From Mesostigma viride (lineage: Eukaryota; Streptophyta; Mesostigmatophyceae; Mesostigmatales; Mesostigmataceae): a stretch of DNA of 64,000 nucleotides. This document shows, piece by piece, positions 24,102 to 35,429 of this stretch (its first letter is position 1; each line of letters begins with the position of its first letter). A program made the position numbers and the translations under genes. Location of the stretch: the NCBI GenBank assembly GCA_009746045.1, contig RPFO01000253.1, positions 5,179,145-5,243,144 of the forward strand. Direction: 5' to 3'. The notes under the pieces were generated by a model, which saw nothing but the letters and a program-made list of their open reading frames with translations, had not been told where the DNA came from and searched no databases.

Positions 24102-26503
24102 GGGACGCCGCGGAGGCGCATCCCAGAGACACGACTTCCAATGCCGCGGAGGCAGCGGATACCGACATTCCTGATGCAGCAGACGGGGTCCAGAGCGAGG
24201 ATGATTTAGTCGACCTGGAGATGCCAGATCCAGAGTCCCCCGAGCCGCCCAGTCAGCAGTTTGGGCCGGTACCTGCTCGTGGTCAGCCTCCGGCATCAGA
24301 GGCAAGGACGCAGCCAGCTCGCGGAGAGCCTGCGGTCCGAGGAGATATTTCAGGAGCTGGGGGGTCAGGAGGCGGGGCCCGCCGACCGGTGGCACCAGAC
24401 GCGCGCACCTTGCAGTTGGTGAAAGAGATGAACGAGGAGACCTTCAACCCTCGTATGTTTCTGCGTGACTACGGCAAGGAGGGTGAGACCCTACTCGAGC
24501 GGCGGCGGCGGCGTCATAATCGGATGCCGTCCGAACACCGGGCCGATTCCATTTTGTCCCGTGTCGCCCCCGGTCCGCTGGAGAAATTCCAGCTGCACAT
24601 TCGAAGGAATGTGGGGTTCAAGGTAGAGACCAGCACCGCGGTGCGCAACGGCGTGGTAACCGGCACGGCTTGGGCTACCCATGAGAGGGAGTGTCCGTGT
24701 AACCAGTGCATCGCCACTGTCGAGGCCAGCCTGGTTTATCCGCGCCTCTTGCTGCTCCTAGTCCCAGCGCCAGTGCGGGACCTTCTTCGGAACTGGTTTC
24801 CCCGGTACCTCCCTTTGGAGGGGGCATTGCGGGGTGAGAAGTGCCTACGGGAGGGGCAGTACTCTCTCCGGATGGCCTTGGATCGCATCGTTGAGATGGA
24901 TAACGAAGACCAAGACAGCGGGAGTGATGGCTATGATTCAGACTACCCTCCCCCACGTTCTCCCCCGCGCGACCCGCGCCCCCGGAACCCTCGTGACCCG
25001 CGTGACCCTCCTCCCTTGGTGGGCGGACCAGGATACCGTCCCGCCGTGCGTCGTGACGCACTTCCGCCTGCGTCCGGTTGGGGACAGCACTCCAGCCGGG
25101 AACCCCGGTCTACCCAGGCGGTGGCAGGAAGGGGTGAGCGGAGCCGGCCAGCTACACGGCGCGAGCCCGAGCGACCTGTTCCCCGCCGTTCACCTCCGTC
25201 GCGGTCGCGTTCCCAACCCGGCTCCAGGGACGAGTCGTCACCGCCCCCAGCCAGACGTCGGAACGATCAGCAATGGAAGCGGACGTGGGATGCCGCGCGT
25301 GAGCTTGAGCGGGAGTCAGAGCGGCGGCGGCGACAGGCGACGATGGAAATCCAGGAGCAGACAGCGCGGCCGCCTGGGGGCGAGCCCTCTGGAGAGGCCT
25401 CGGGCGGGCCCCCGGCTGCGGGCCAACTGGAACCAACCTTCATCGTAGAGTTGGAACCCCGCCCCCGGCCTGGCCGAGCTGGCCCATCTTGTTCCGGGGA
25501 GGCACTCAACGACCCTCCCGGAGCCGAGGCGCCGCCACGCGCCGTGCAGGGACTCAGCGAGACAGGCGTGTTGGTGCCAGCAGAGCCCTCGGTGCCCATA
25601 GAGACGCTCGTGGCCGCCATGCAGAACCAGCAAGAGCTTCTTCAACGGTTGCTGGCTCAGCAGGGTCGCCAGACCGACCAGTCGGCCGCCACGTCAGTGG
25701 GCAATGCTGCGGCATCCGGAGCCCCCGGGTTATCTTCTGAGGAATGGACGTTGGGGGATTTTATGCGGACTCAGCCGGGCAGAGCGGTGAGATATGGTGG
25801 TCCGGGGCCGCGCACCGAGAAACTGTGTGTGCATTTCGAGGGACCGTCGCTCCAGGCCCCCATTGGAATGTATATGCCCGAGCCTTTGGTCTTTCAAGCC
25901 GGGCCCTGGTGTGCTGTGGACCGTGGGGCATACTGGGAACAGCTGGAGATGACCTTCTCACCACAGATTCCGGTGCCCCTGCCGCGACCCTCCAGCCCGC
26001 ATCTCCCCTTCACTGCGGGGCACATCGTGAAGTTTGGCACAGAGGACTGGTGGGACTGGAAGTATTATGCGGACGGGGTAGGGCACACGGTGGCGCCTCC
26101 CAAGGTGGCCCCAGTGGATGGGCGTGCTTTCCTGGACAAGACGGCGCCAGACTTCGCGTGGACTCTGAAGACTACCTATGATGAGGACCACGTGCGCACC
26201 GAGGTATTCAAGATGGGGGTGGACTTCGTTAGTGTTCATCGTTGTGGGGTGGTGGACAAGTCGGCTTTGACCCTGATGTTCACTCACCCTCAGTACCTCG
26301 CTGGATTCCTGGCCATGTGGCCCGAGGGCACGTGGGTGGAGCTCTCTCGGGTCGGCCGAAATCAGGTGTCGCCCTATCAGGTGGCCTTCGAGCGGGACCT
26401 GCGCTCGTATCCCGGAAGCCTGATTCAGCATATGACGCCCCTGGGTCGTCAGGCACTGCAGGAGGCCCGGCAACAACGGCGCGTCCACAGAGCTGGTCGC
26501 TGA
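24101..26503 (+). CDS. ORF3 of chromovirus, unrecognised 800-residue protein
   Basis: Open from about 24086 to 26503, with the first ATG at 24221 (about 760 residues). Order of features: acidic N-terminus rich in Asp/Glu/Pro; a conserved-looking globular part (~24400-24900) with ECPCNQC and a hydrophobic YPRLLLLLVPAPV; a long basic, Arg/Pro/Ser-rich disordered region (~24950-25560); a Gln-rich helix (MQNQQELLQRLLAQQGRQ); and a C-terminal globular part rich in Trp and aromatic residues (WWDWKYYADG). No signal peptide, clear transmembrane anchor or furin-like site, so I do not call it an envelope protein. It lies where env or antisense accessory ORFs sit in some Ty3 elements. An intact frame over 2.4 kb with no stop argues for selection. 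Function unknown. Confidence 0.7.
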   Translation, partial: GDAAEAHPRDTTSNAAEAADTDIPDAADGVQSEDDLVDLEMPDPESPEPPSQQFGPVPARGQPPASEARTQPARGEPAVRGDISGAGGSGGGARRPVAPDARTLQLVKEMNEETFNPRMFLRDYGKEGETLLERRRRRHNRMPSEHRADSILSRVAPGPLEKFQLHIRRNVGFKVETSTAVRNGVVTGTAWATHERECPCNQCIATVEASLVYPRLLLLLVPAPVRDLLRNWFPRYLPLEGALRGEKCLREGQYSLRMALDRIVEMDNEDQDSGSDGYDSDYPPPRSPPRDPRPRNPRDPRDPPPLVGGPGYRPAVRRDALPPASGWGQHSSREPRSTQAVAGRGERSRPATRREPERPVPRRSPPSRSRSQPGSRDESSPPPARRRNDQQWKRTWDAARELERESERRRRQATMEIQEQTARPPGGEPSGEASGGPPAAGQLEPTFIVELEPRPRPGRAGPSCSGEALNDPPGAEAPPRAVQGLSETGVLVPAEPSVPIETLVAAMQNQQELLQRLLAQQGRQTDQSAATSVGNAAASGAPGLSSEEWTLGDFMRTQPGRAVRYGGPGPRTEKLCVHFEGPSLQAPIGMYMPEPLVFQAGPWCAVDRGAYWEQLEMTFSPQIPVPLPRPSSPHLPFTAGHIVKFGTEDWWDWKYYADGVGHTVAPPKVAPVDGRAFLDKTAPDFAWTLKTTYDEDHVRTEVFKMGVDFVSVHRCGVVDKSALTLMFTHPQYLAGFLAMWPEGTWVELSRVGRNQVSPYQVAFERDLRSYPGSLIQHMTPLGRQALQEARQQRRVHRAGR

Positions 26504-26715
26504 GATGGTTGTGAGAGTTTTATGACGGATAGCGGAATGATCCTGTCATCCTGTTTCATGCTACTACGTCAGGGTTGGTCCTGTGTATCAACCTCTAGAG
26601 GAACTGGTATTACTAACCCGCGGGTGAACCGGGGTTGGGACATAGTACTCTTATAGTAGCGTAGCATACTTGTTTCTTTTCCCACTCTTGTACGGTAGGG
26701 ACTACCGACCCCCGT

Positions 26716-26728
26716 GGGGGGGGAGGAG
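26716..26728 (+). other. Polypurine tract of chromovirus
   Basis: GGGGGGGGAGGAG directly before the 3' LTR. Confidence 0.85.
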
Positions 26729-27391
26729 TGTTGCGTGCCGGCCCTTTAGGACGGACGCAACAATGGAATAAATTATATACTTTGGCTTGTTGTCATAGTC
26801 CGTAGGACTTTGGGACTTATTTCGGGACTTAATTTGGGATTCGTCCCTTAGTCAGGACTTTTGTATGGAACTATGATAGTTTGTGTGATTCGGGCCAGTT
26901 ATTTTGGGCCTAGGTTGTTGTATGCGATCTTCTAGGGGCCGGTGCAGTCGCGCCGCGCTGCGTACATTATAGCTGGTTGAGATATTGTACTCATGCGTGG
27001 ATTCTGTAGGTGAGGGTCGATGTCGACCCGAGATTTTGTGTGGACTGCCTGCTTAGGAAGGTCGGCGCCATGTCGGCGCCCTTTTGCCAGCTTGGTGGCG
27101 GACCTAGGTGAAATTGGTCCGAGGACGAGAGTCTCGTCCTCTTGGTTTGATGAATGATAAGTGCGATGACGCCTACACATTAAACCTGGGGCAACTATCC
27201 ATTTGTAATTGGTCTTGCTAGCCATTATAAGTGTGTATTAATTAGCTTGGCGTCAAGCCGCGATGCCAGATATCTCACGACCCCAGTCGTGACGCGCAAT
27301 CTGCATTAGGCTACCTTGATTATTCCTAATTCCGGCATGGAGGATCTTTCGCTACGTCACTCAGGCTAGGGACCTGGGTTGGCACGTAACA
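26729..27391 (+). repeat. 3' LTR of chromovirus
   Basis: 663 bp, identical by eye to the 5' LTR, followed by the GCTGG target duplication. Confidence 0.95.
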
Positions 27392-27396
27392 GCTGG

Positions 27397-30221
27397 CTTG
27401 ATGTCCACCAGCAGGCAGGACCCAGCACTGCGTCAGGAGCAGGCACCAGCATTACAGATACTCGTCACTTGGGCGTCCCCAAGTCACCAGAGTCGCCAGC
27501 GGCCACCATGCAGTGCTTGCAGTCGCCACCACGAGTGCTCTCAGGCCCCACCATGAGTGCTGGTAGTCGCCACCAGGAGTGCTGGGACTCGTCACCATGA
27601 TCGAGTGCTTGCAGTTGCCACCAACAGCACTAGTCCACTACCAGGGTACTCTCCAACGTAGCCTCCATGCACCATGCCCGCCATAGACATGTTCCCAATC
27701 CCCCACTGGCCTCAAGCCCCCAAGAGGCTACTGCCACCACGCCCAATCAGCGTTGGACCACCCCCACATGTGGGTATCCAACACAGCTGTTGCCTGACTG
27801 GACAACCAAGACTAGCTGCTTGCGCCGATCACGCTATGGGGAAGTGACTAAGCTGCTTTATGGAGGCCTGGGACGGACACCAATGAGCCTGGCTCCAGAA
27901 GCTGCTTGGAAGAAGGACCACATGCTGTCAACTGCCCGGACTAAACGTCAATCAGGCTGCAGGAAGGAGCCAGCACTCTTCACTATGGCACTCAGAAAAA
28001 CTGCCTAGTAGGCAAGCCACAGACTGCCAACCTATTAAGATAGCAGACTCGAACAGGGCTACTACCAAGTGCCAGGTAGCCAGAACTCCTAAGCCGGAGG
28101 AGCACAAGGGCCTGAGGTGGTCCAACAGCCAGCAGAATTGCCCAAAAGTCGAAAAAATGGGCCTAAAAACGCCTTGACCAGTGTCAAAAATTCTGATCTG
28201 AGAACTATATCAGATATATTCACAGATAAGAACTATGACAGCAGCCCTGGTGTCCATACTTGCTGTCCTAGTGCACCTCCTAGGCCCATGCAACAGGGAC
28301 CATCTGCCAACAAGCAGTGGTAACCATCATGTCCTGGGAGAAGTAAATGCGTGGTCACAATGGTCTGGCGCAGGTAAGGGCCCCAACTGGCAAGTGACCC
28401 ACACCCCACTTGTAAAGGGACGTTGTCAAGCAAGTGGTCCACCCCCTCTGGGAACATGTGTCAAAGGACACCGTCTAGCAAGTGGGCAACCCATGCAAGA
28501 GACACCTGGTAACTCATGGGTGCACGTGTGATACCCTCTAGGGGACAACCCACTGCAGGTATCCCGATGTCCCCTAAAGGATTATGTGGTGGCATCTACC
28601 ATGCCATATGCCTCCATGATAGCATCTGGCACCCCTTTGGCAGACCTGGGATATCCACTCCCCCGCAGAAATTTCCTCAGGGTAACTAGACACAGCTGTC
28701 CAAGTATGATAGTGGAAACCCCGTATATGCTGTTGTTCTGCCCTGGCATGTGTGATGCCGTCTGGAAATTACATTGCAGACATCCAGGATGTCCACTCCC
28801 CCGCAAAAAATTGCTCAGGGTAACCAGACGTAGCTGCCACCAATCTGGACAACTCCTAGGGAGCTCGCCCTACCCATAGTACCATGATGATAGTGGGAAC
28901 AACACAAATGCCGTTGTTCTCCTCCCCACCAAAACCAAACCACCATACACGTGGGAGGAACCAAAGCTCAACCTAGAACGCCTCCACTGTCATGATGCTC
29001 AACAAGAAAAGGAAGAGTTTCCCCCACAACTGAAACAAATGTTTGGCGACGCGTGAATTAAGGACGTGCCACAGTCCTTAAACAGCAAGGGTAGGCTGCC
29101 CATGCACCGAAGAAAAGGATCCTGAAAGATTGTCAAGTGAGTGCAAAAGGAACTTTGCGTAAAAAGGGCAGCCATGAATCCCTACTGTCCGCTCATCCGG
29201 AGCCACCCTCAAAAGACACGAGGTGTAACCTGAGCCACACCGTAAAAATGTCGTCAAAGAAAAGCAGCACCGGGGAAAAAAAAAACAACCTTAGACGGCG
29301 ACGTCGTCAGGCGGTCGCGGTGGTGGTCGTGCGTGCAGCCGCAACCCGGAAACCGGGTGATAGGTGCCGTCGGCAGCAACAGTGCGTCGGCTCAGCCATA
29401 ACCCGTAGCGCCATGTCAGCCTGGCCAAAAACAGAGCCTGCAGGGAAAAAAGACAGCTCCTAGCAGGATTCTGGAGCCGGACCTGCTGAGCTACTGGCCC
29501 AACACTCCGCATTGCCCTGCTCGAAACGTAGCTACAATTGCGTAATGCCGATATATAAAGATGTTTGGAGCTAGGCAGAGACTGCGGCGTCAGCAGCCAC
29601 GACAGACAGGGCGGTGGTCGGACTTCAGCACGATGCGGCCAGCCAGCCGAAAGCCCGTAAGTAAGGACGCTTGTCAATGAAATATTGCACGAATTTAAAG
29701 AAAGGGACGGTGACTTAGTGGTGCGTTAATAATGGCTTATGCAACACCCTTTTCTAGGGAGAGGTGAAGGAGAAGAAGGTCGCCCACACCTGGTTCCGTA
29801 GGGATGAAGCTGGTGATTGTGTAACCCGCCTCACTTCAGTCATAGAAGTACGATTGAAATTAAGTTGACGCCGTGCATGGAGTATGAGTAGTTGTCTCAG
29901 CACCTTCCCTAGCAATGGGTTCAAGAGATGATGACGGGTCGCTTGCACCTTGATTAATAGGGGGTAAAGGTGATTGTGTCTTCGAACTACTCATACTACC
30001 ACATGAAGTCGCGATCGTCTGCCTAGTAGAGACAACGGTTACGGCTGACTTCCAGTGTTAAAGAGCAAGACAGTCACATAAGGATGTGTCTCTCTCTGTA
30101 TCACCGTAAGTTTTCTGCAACTCTATGAATCTTCTCGGATGACAGACATCTGATCAACGTTGTACTACCCGGAAGGTTACAACTTCAAGAGAAACACCAA
30201 AGTAGAGACCTCCGATACCAA
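27397..30221. other. 5' internal region of outer element, no intact gene
   Basis: This should be the leader and gag side of the minus-strand outer element, but no Gag or CCHC motif is recognisable. A ~53-bp direct repeat is present (28647-28700 and 28787-28840, core CCACTCCCCCGCA). Degenerate GAGTGCTGG/GTCGCCACCA repeats lie at 27480-27600. Confidence 0.5.
30200..30220 (-). other. Primer-binding site of outer element
   Basis: On the minus strand, one base after the LTR end GTTACA, the sequence is TGGTATCGGAGGTC. It matches the initiator-Met-type site of plant elements in all but one of the first 11 bases. Confidence 0.75.
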
Positions 30222-30936
30222 TGTAACGACTAAAAATGATCATCAACATCATCCATAGTCCAAATATGAAAGATCTGTTACCTGGGTTGCCTTCTTGAGT
30301 TGCAGAACTTCAAGTATCCGAGCAACGTTGAGATGGAAATTCCACAGCACGTGATTTAGGGAATCACAACCCCTTGTAGACACAAAGACAAGCTCGTGTA
30401 TAGACGACCTCTGTGGAACTGAAGGACGTCTATAGCCAAGGGGCTCTTATGAATGGACAACAAAGACAAGCTTTATTATACCATGATGAATCAAAACCAA
30501 CGTAGCAACAATGGCGACCCCACGTCCTTGATATCGACGTGCTTGTCGAGCATGCCTCAACCTTAGCCTGAAGAGAACCAATCAAAATCATGGAATTCTA
30601 AACAAGATCCTCGTATCCATCCTAGTCACACAAAACAGAACAACAACACCAACAGCCTGGCAGAATCTGTACATGAGATCCTGAATCTGTAGTAAGCACC
30701 AAAGTCCCAAAGGAACATTTAAGACTTGGTAGTACCGACCAACAAACTATAACCCCACGTGGATCAGGCCACGACCAATAAGGGCTTCTAACAGTCGGTT
30801 GACAAAGTACAAGTTTCAAGTACCGCCTTCTTGGAAACCTCATAACTTTCCCAATACTGATCCAAAAGTCCTCGAATAAAAGTCAAACATTCACAAAACA
30901 AAGGATGTAACAACAAAGTCATTTTTGCTTGTTACA
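30222..30936 (-). repeat. 5' LTR of outer element
   Basis: 715 bp, one difference by eye from 11066-11780. Followed at 30937-30941 by the TACAG duplication. Confidence 0.93.
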
Positions 30937-30974
30937 TACAGCAATAGTGCTTTGATGATGGACACAATGATCAT
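30937..30974 (-). pseudogene. Small membrane protein tandem copy 2, 5' part
   Basis: ATG at 30974 and the first ~12 codons, identical at protein level to copy 1 (MIIVSIIKALLLY), then the outer LTR. The ATG is only 28 bp downstream of the stop of the cysteine-rich gene, and the gap is AT-rich. See 10910-11065 for the remainder. Confidence 0.75.
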
Positions 30975-31002
30975 GGTCTTTTCATTATAAAAATAAATAA
31001 TA

Positions 31003-32013
31003 TCACTCAATCGTGTTTCCTATACTGCATAACTTGCGCCCGAAGAGCGCAGGAATTCCCTCAGTGATCACGAGAAGGTCAAGCACGCCGCGGAGGAACT
31101 GCTTCTCCTCGGCTCTGTTCATGGGCTGCAAGTTGACTCCAAGGGGGACAAACTCGTCCCTCTGGTCTTTTGGTTTTTCCAGGAGCTTCTTCATACCGTT
31201 GTCTTGGCTGTACCCCTCCAAGAGGATCTTCGCCTTGAAGGGCGCGTTCCTTGCGCAATTGTGGCAGCGGACGCGGATCTGGTCCGAGAACTGGTCCGGG
31301 ACAATATAGGCAGACATGACGTCGTGCAAGAACCTCACCGTGCAGGTGGAGCACTCCTTCGGGGGCCAACAGCTCGCAACGTTCGAGTTCTGCAGGTAGA
31401 GAGAAGTCCCTTGCTCCCCGACCTGCGTGTCCATCTTCCAGTCCCTGACGAAACTCTGTACGAGCTCGTTCTCCTTTTGTGTTTTGTCTTCGTTCTCGGC
31501 CACCTTCAACTTGCGAAGTGCGATTACGAGCTTCTTTTGGTACTAGCAGGGCTCGCACAGAGTGGTCTTGTTGCGCATATGCTGCGTTGCAGGCGTATCG
31601 TGGACGAAGGCAGCTCCAGTGACGTACGACATGCACTCCACGCACGAATAGGAGCGGCGAGGTGGCGTATCTTGCTGAGGGACCCGGTAGCGCATGAGCG
31701 AATCCGAGTACTTGTGCACGAAGTCGGCGATTTGAGGGATGGCCTTGACGCAGCCATCGCACTTGCACTCGACGGAGCCTTGGTCGTTTTTGAAGAGGTA
31801 GAAAAAGTCCGTCGGCAGGTGGAAACAGGTGTCGCAGATACGCGGCCTCACCAAGTCGAAAGCGGAGTCCTTGACGGGGTTCGACTCGTCGCTGTGCTCC
31901 ACGAGGACAGGCTTCTTGCACGCGTGCTTCTTTCGCTTGGATATGGCTGCCAAGGAGAGAGGGAACAGCGGGGTGTTGTTGAGGCGAACAGAGGACCTGG
32001 TAGCGGGAGCCAT
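31003..32013 (-). pseudogene. Cysteine-rich zinc-ribbon-type protein with an in-frame TAG
   Basis: From ATG at 32013 the frame runs to TAG at 31543-31545, then continues in the same frame to 31003. Together it is about 335 residues and intronless. The translation has repeated CxxC pairs: CDTC, CKCDGC, CVEC, CEPC before the stop and CSTC, CHNC after it, as in proteins with several structural zinc sites. The coding pattern continues unchanged past the TAG (YQKKLVIALRKLK follows), so the two halves belong together. The stop may be a recent nonsense mutation, a sequencing error, or read through. No family recognised; nucleic-acid or protein binding via zinc ribbons is a guess. It stands between the 277-residue gene and the small membrane-protein genes, all on the same strand. 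Confidence 0.6.
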
Positions 32014-32140
32014 GGATGGATGAGAGTGCGAGAGGGATTGCGCGAGAGAAAACGAGAGCGAGATGGAAAACAAGTCGCAAACTTGGAGTCTTTGTACCTC
32101 TCGGGAGCGGCTGTCCACGGGGACACAGAGTTTCGGTTAC

Positions 32141-32275
32141 TTATCCACTGGATTTTGGTTACGAGCGGCGCGGCGCTGTACGGCCTTATCCACGGGAATT
32201 CGGTTTCAAATGACGCGACGCCGTACGGGCTTATCCACAGGGTTCCAGTTACGATTTACGGATAGTGTACGGACG
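32141..32275. repeat. Three degenerate 45-bp tandem units upstream of the cysteine-rich gene
   Basis: TTATCCAC occurs at 32141, 32186 and 32231, exactly 45 bp apart. Flanking bases are also similar (GGTTACGA, GTACGGCC/GGGC). It lies in the intergenic region 5' of the 32013 start and may be a regulatory repeat. Confidence 0.7.
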
Positions 32276-32394
32276 CCGTCCCAAAATACTACTTGAGGTA
32301 ATTTGCCACTTGGCATGCAATTGTGTTTGACTCATTGTTGGTATTCAAGTTTGTGTGATAATGGTTTTTCATTAATAAAAATAATACACAAGGA

Positions 32395-33228
32395 TCATTT
32401 ACTGAACCAGAGATACATCCACTTGCTTTCCAGCAACGACAATTCAGTGGAAGGATTGGCCTTGGCCATCTCGGCCTCCATCCTGAGCACGTGTTCTGCC
32501 CGGATCCTCTGGCACTGCTCCTGCCAGGCACGTTTCTCAGCATCCTCCATCTCCACCCAAGCCGCTTCTTTCTTCCTTTGAATTTCCTGAATTTCCTTCG
32601 TGGGTCCAGCGAGCTGGTCCGCGGAAACCAGGCGAGAGGTGATAGGCATCCAGTGACCTCTCAGGGGGATGTTAAATCTCTCAACGACTTTCTCCAAGCG
32701 CGTCTTCGGGGCGCCGGGGGCGGAGGGAAGCAGATCCTCCTCGGTCATGTCGCCCACGGAGAACGCCGGAGGCCAGATGATGCCCACGTTGAGAATCGTG
32801 TAAGGCTGCTTAGCCGTGTTGATGGGCCAGTTGACCAGGATCAGATCCGGGGAAGGATTCCATACCGCGTCAAAGCCGAAAGGCCTTGTTTTGACCACTT
32901 TCCCGTCCCTCACGGTCATCGCATAAGAAGCCACACATTTGCTGTTCTTGGCCTTAGTGGGAGAAACGAGCATGCAATGCGCATAAAGCATGTCCAGAGA
33001 GGTTGCGAAGCCCCCCATGCTCGCATAGCGCTCCATAACGTGAGCTGTCACCTTGGTGATCGTACACATCCCCGTTCGCACGGTTTCAGCCGCGAGTGCT
33101 CCCACAACATCGAGTTCCCCCACGCACAAGACATTGTACTCAGAGAAGTCACCGAAGGGATCTGTTTTCTGACGGAGTTCATAAAGCTCCGGGACTTTGT
33201 ACGTCACCAAAGTGGACTGGTCGGCCAT
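32395..33228 (-). CDS. Unrecognised 277-residue protein
   Basis: ATG at 33228, intronless, complete. The first ~200 residues look like a globular alpha/beta protein (e.g. YNVLCVGELDVVGALAAETV, PYTILNVGIIWPPAFSVGDM). The C-terminal ~70 residues are highly charged and probably helical (KEIQEIQRKKEAAWVEMEDA). No transmembrane segment or catalytic motif is recognised. A GA dinucleotide run lies immediately 5' of the ATG (33235-33256). It is the first gene of the compact same-strand set. The frame is full length with no break, unlike its retroelement neighbours. Confidence 0.6.
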   Translation of the reverse strand: MADQSTLVTYKVPELYELRQKTDPFGDFSEYNVLCVGELDVVGALAAETVRTGMCTITKVTAHVMERYASMGGFATSLDMLYAHCMLVSPTKAKNSKCVASYAMTVRDGKVVKTRPFGFDAVWNPSPDLILVNWPINTAKQPYTILNVGIIWPPAFSVGDMTEEDLLPSAPGAPKTRLEKVVERFNIPLRGHWMPITSRLVSADQLAGPTKEIQEIQRKKEAAWVEMEDAEKRAWQEQCQRIRAEHVLRMEAEMAKANPSTELSLLESKWMYLWFSK

Positions 33229-33234
33229 ATCTGA

Positions 33235-33256
33235 GAGAGAGAGAGAGAGAGAGTTA
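33235..33256. repeat. (GA)n run 5' of the 277-residue gene
   Basis: About ten GA units, starting 7 bp from the ATG, in the probable 5' untranslated region or promoter. Confidence 0.9.
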
Positions 33257-33539
33257 GAGATCAGGTGCTAGTGAGAGCGAGGTGAGAGCCCCGTGGTCGT
33301 GCACTGGGTTTTATACCTTCCAGGCCGCCGCGGCGGTTACAAGGTGCTGAATTCGCCACGTAGCCACTTTTCGGCCGTTACCGGGCCGCGGTCCACCACG
33401 GGGATATTTATTTTCGCGGCCACGCTGCCACGGGAGAACTTTTCGGCGGTTACTTTGTCCACGTATTTTTTGTGCTTAATTTGTCATCCCGCCAAGGTGA
33501 CTAGAGGCACATTGTTCACACTTTACCAGCCACCACGTG

Positions 33540-35421
33540 ATGGCTGACGGTATTGAGCGAGGGCGACGAGAGGCCCATCGCTTCTCTCCTGCCCCTTCCC
33601 TCGTGGCAGCACTCGAGGCGGCAGAGAGAGCTACCCAAAATCACTCACGCCCGAGTAGTGAGCGTGGCTCTAGGGGGTCATCCCCAGCACAAACCCCACG
33701 TTTGGGAGGGAATTCCTCGGCGGCTGCCGGTGCACCACCTGATAGCCCTGTAGTGAATCCCCTTAATGGACCACCAAGTGGAACATCCATCGCGGGATTG
33801 TCGGCGGGTCCGGCCCTTGGTGTAGGAGCCGGCGCGGGGGCGCAGGGGAATAATGTTACCCTGCACTACGGTAGGAGTGGGGCCCTGCCTACGGTGCTGC
33901 CGCAACCTACATTGGCCACTTGGCCCAGCAGCGCCCCGGCGCCACCCTTGTATGATAGCCGATCGCGGTCTCGCCGCGCTGCGAATCGGGCGTCCTATCA
34001 TGCGCCTGGACCCCTTGGGGCTAGCCCCTTCGGCCATGCCTCGCCAAATATGGCTGGGCAGGGCCAGGGCACCGCACGAACCGGTCGGTCTTCCTTTGGG
34101 GTCGCAGGGGAGGCGATTCCCCTCCCCAACTCAGCATACGACCGCCTGGCTCCGGGTGACCCACGAGCGCAGCACCCAGCGGCCACCGCCGCCCATCATT
34201 ATGCAAGCCGCGCCCACTACCCACATGGGTATGAGCACCCGGGTGAGGATGAGTGCAGCCCCCCGGCAGGTTACCCGCGTGGGCACACCTCGCAAGGTGT
34301 GGCCGGGCCCGGGAGACCCGCGAGTATCATGGGCCATCATGACGATGATACTCACAATGCAAGGCGACTACCACCGTTGCCCAAGCTGTCGGATATTCCC
34401 AAGTTTAAACCCGACTGCTCGTACCAAGAGTTTGAGGCTTGGGAGATTGCAGTGTCTCAGAAGATCGACATCTGGGAGACATACAATCGCAAGCTCTTGG
34501 ACGAGGATATCAAGGTCAAGCTGGTGTCCAGCGAGGCACTGGCTCCCGATGTGAGACAAGCTCTCCATTGCGAAAGCGCCCTGGCCAATGGCTTCCCCAG
34601 CAGCTTGGCTGAATTATTTCGGCGAGCACGGGCCAAGTACCTGCCACCCGACCAAGACAAGCTGGACCGGGAGGCTTTTGGGGCGTTCAAGCAGGGGAAC
34701 CTGAGCTATCGGGAATATATGACCAAGTTCGAGCTTCTAGCTGGGCGGGTTGATGACCTGATGGGCCCAGAAGCCTTGGCAAGGTTCTATGAGGGCTTGC
34801 AACCCGAATTCCGGGATGAGGTGAAGCGGAAATTCGCCCACCTCTCCTGGGCTCAATGGAACCTGCAGGACATCAAGACCTACCTAGCGGAGATAGCTCC
34901 CTTGGTGCAGCGGACCCCAAAACCCCGCGTGAATGCACTGGAACTCAATGAGCTGGGATTCGCCCCCGTGTGGGTCACTGGATGAGCTACAGTGCGAGGT
35001 CCTGGACATTAATGCCTTGGACACTTCCCGGATTCAGTGCTACCACTGCAACTACCGCGTGGGGCACATCAAACGCGAGTGCCCTGATCTCCCTCCGCTG
35101 GACCAGGCCCCGCCTGTGCAGCGCAACAACTTCCAAGCGGTCTCCCCGCAAATGGCCTCGAGGCCACCACCGGCGCGAAATATGCGCATAGCCCCCAGTG
35201 CGGGTGAGCGTGCCCGACGCTTGCAACAAGCGCGCCAACAGCCCCGGCTGTACCAACAACCCAAGGCGCCCCCAAGCGCCTACCAGCAAGCTGGGCATGC
35301 CCTCAACCAACTGGATGCCGCAGACGCAGCCGGGCCTGATGATGGCTCTTCCGCGGCCGCATCCGGCCACCTGCGAGGCACACCGGTGGACGAGGGGCCT
35401 GCAGGAGAGGCGTTGGACTGA
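33540..35421 (+). pseudogene. Gag of Ty3-B, frame broken near 34955-34985
   Basis: ATG at 33540. The N-terminal ~260 residues are proline/serine/glycine-rich and probably disordered. A retrotransposon Gag capsid domain follows (KLDREAFGAFKQGNLSYREY and on to WNLQDIKTYLAEIAPL). The frame stops at 34985, but the continuation lies in the +1-shifted frame from about 34960, including the CCHC knuckle CYHCNYRVGHIKREC (35038-35082) and a Gln/Pro-rich tail to TGA at 35419-35421. So one indel separates the capsid from the zinc knuckle. Architecture parallels the chromovirus Gag but without the polyglutamine tract. Confidence 0.8.
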
Positions 35422-35429
35422 GAGGCCGG

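Noticed and set aside
24101-26503. Envelope glycoprotein (Ty3-type errantivirus-like)
   Set aside because: Position fits, but I see no signal peptide, no transmembrane anchor and no fusion-like segment. The protein is largely basic and disordered.
32231-32239. TTATCCACA, identical to the bacterial DnaA box
   Set aside because: Single exact match within a 45-bp tandem repeat in eukaryotic DNA. No bacterial replication genes nearby, so chance is the better explanation.
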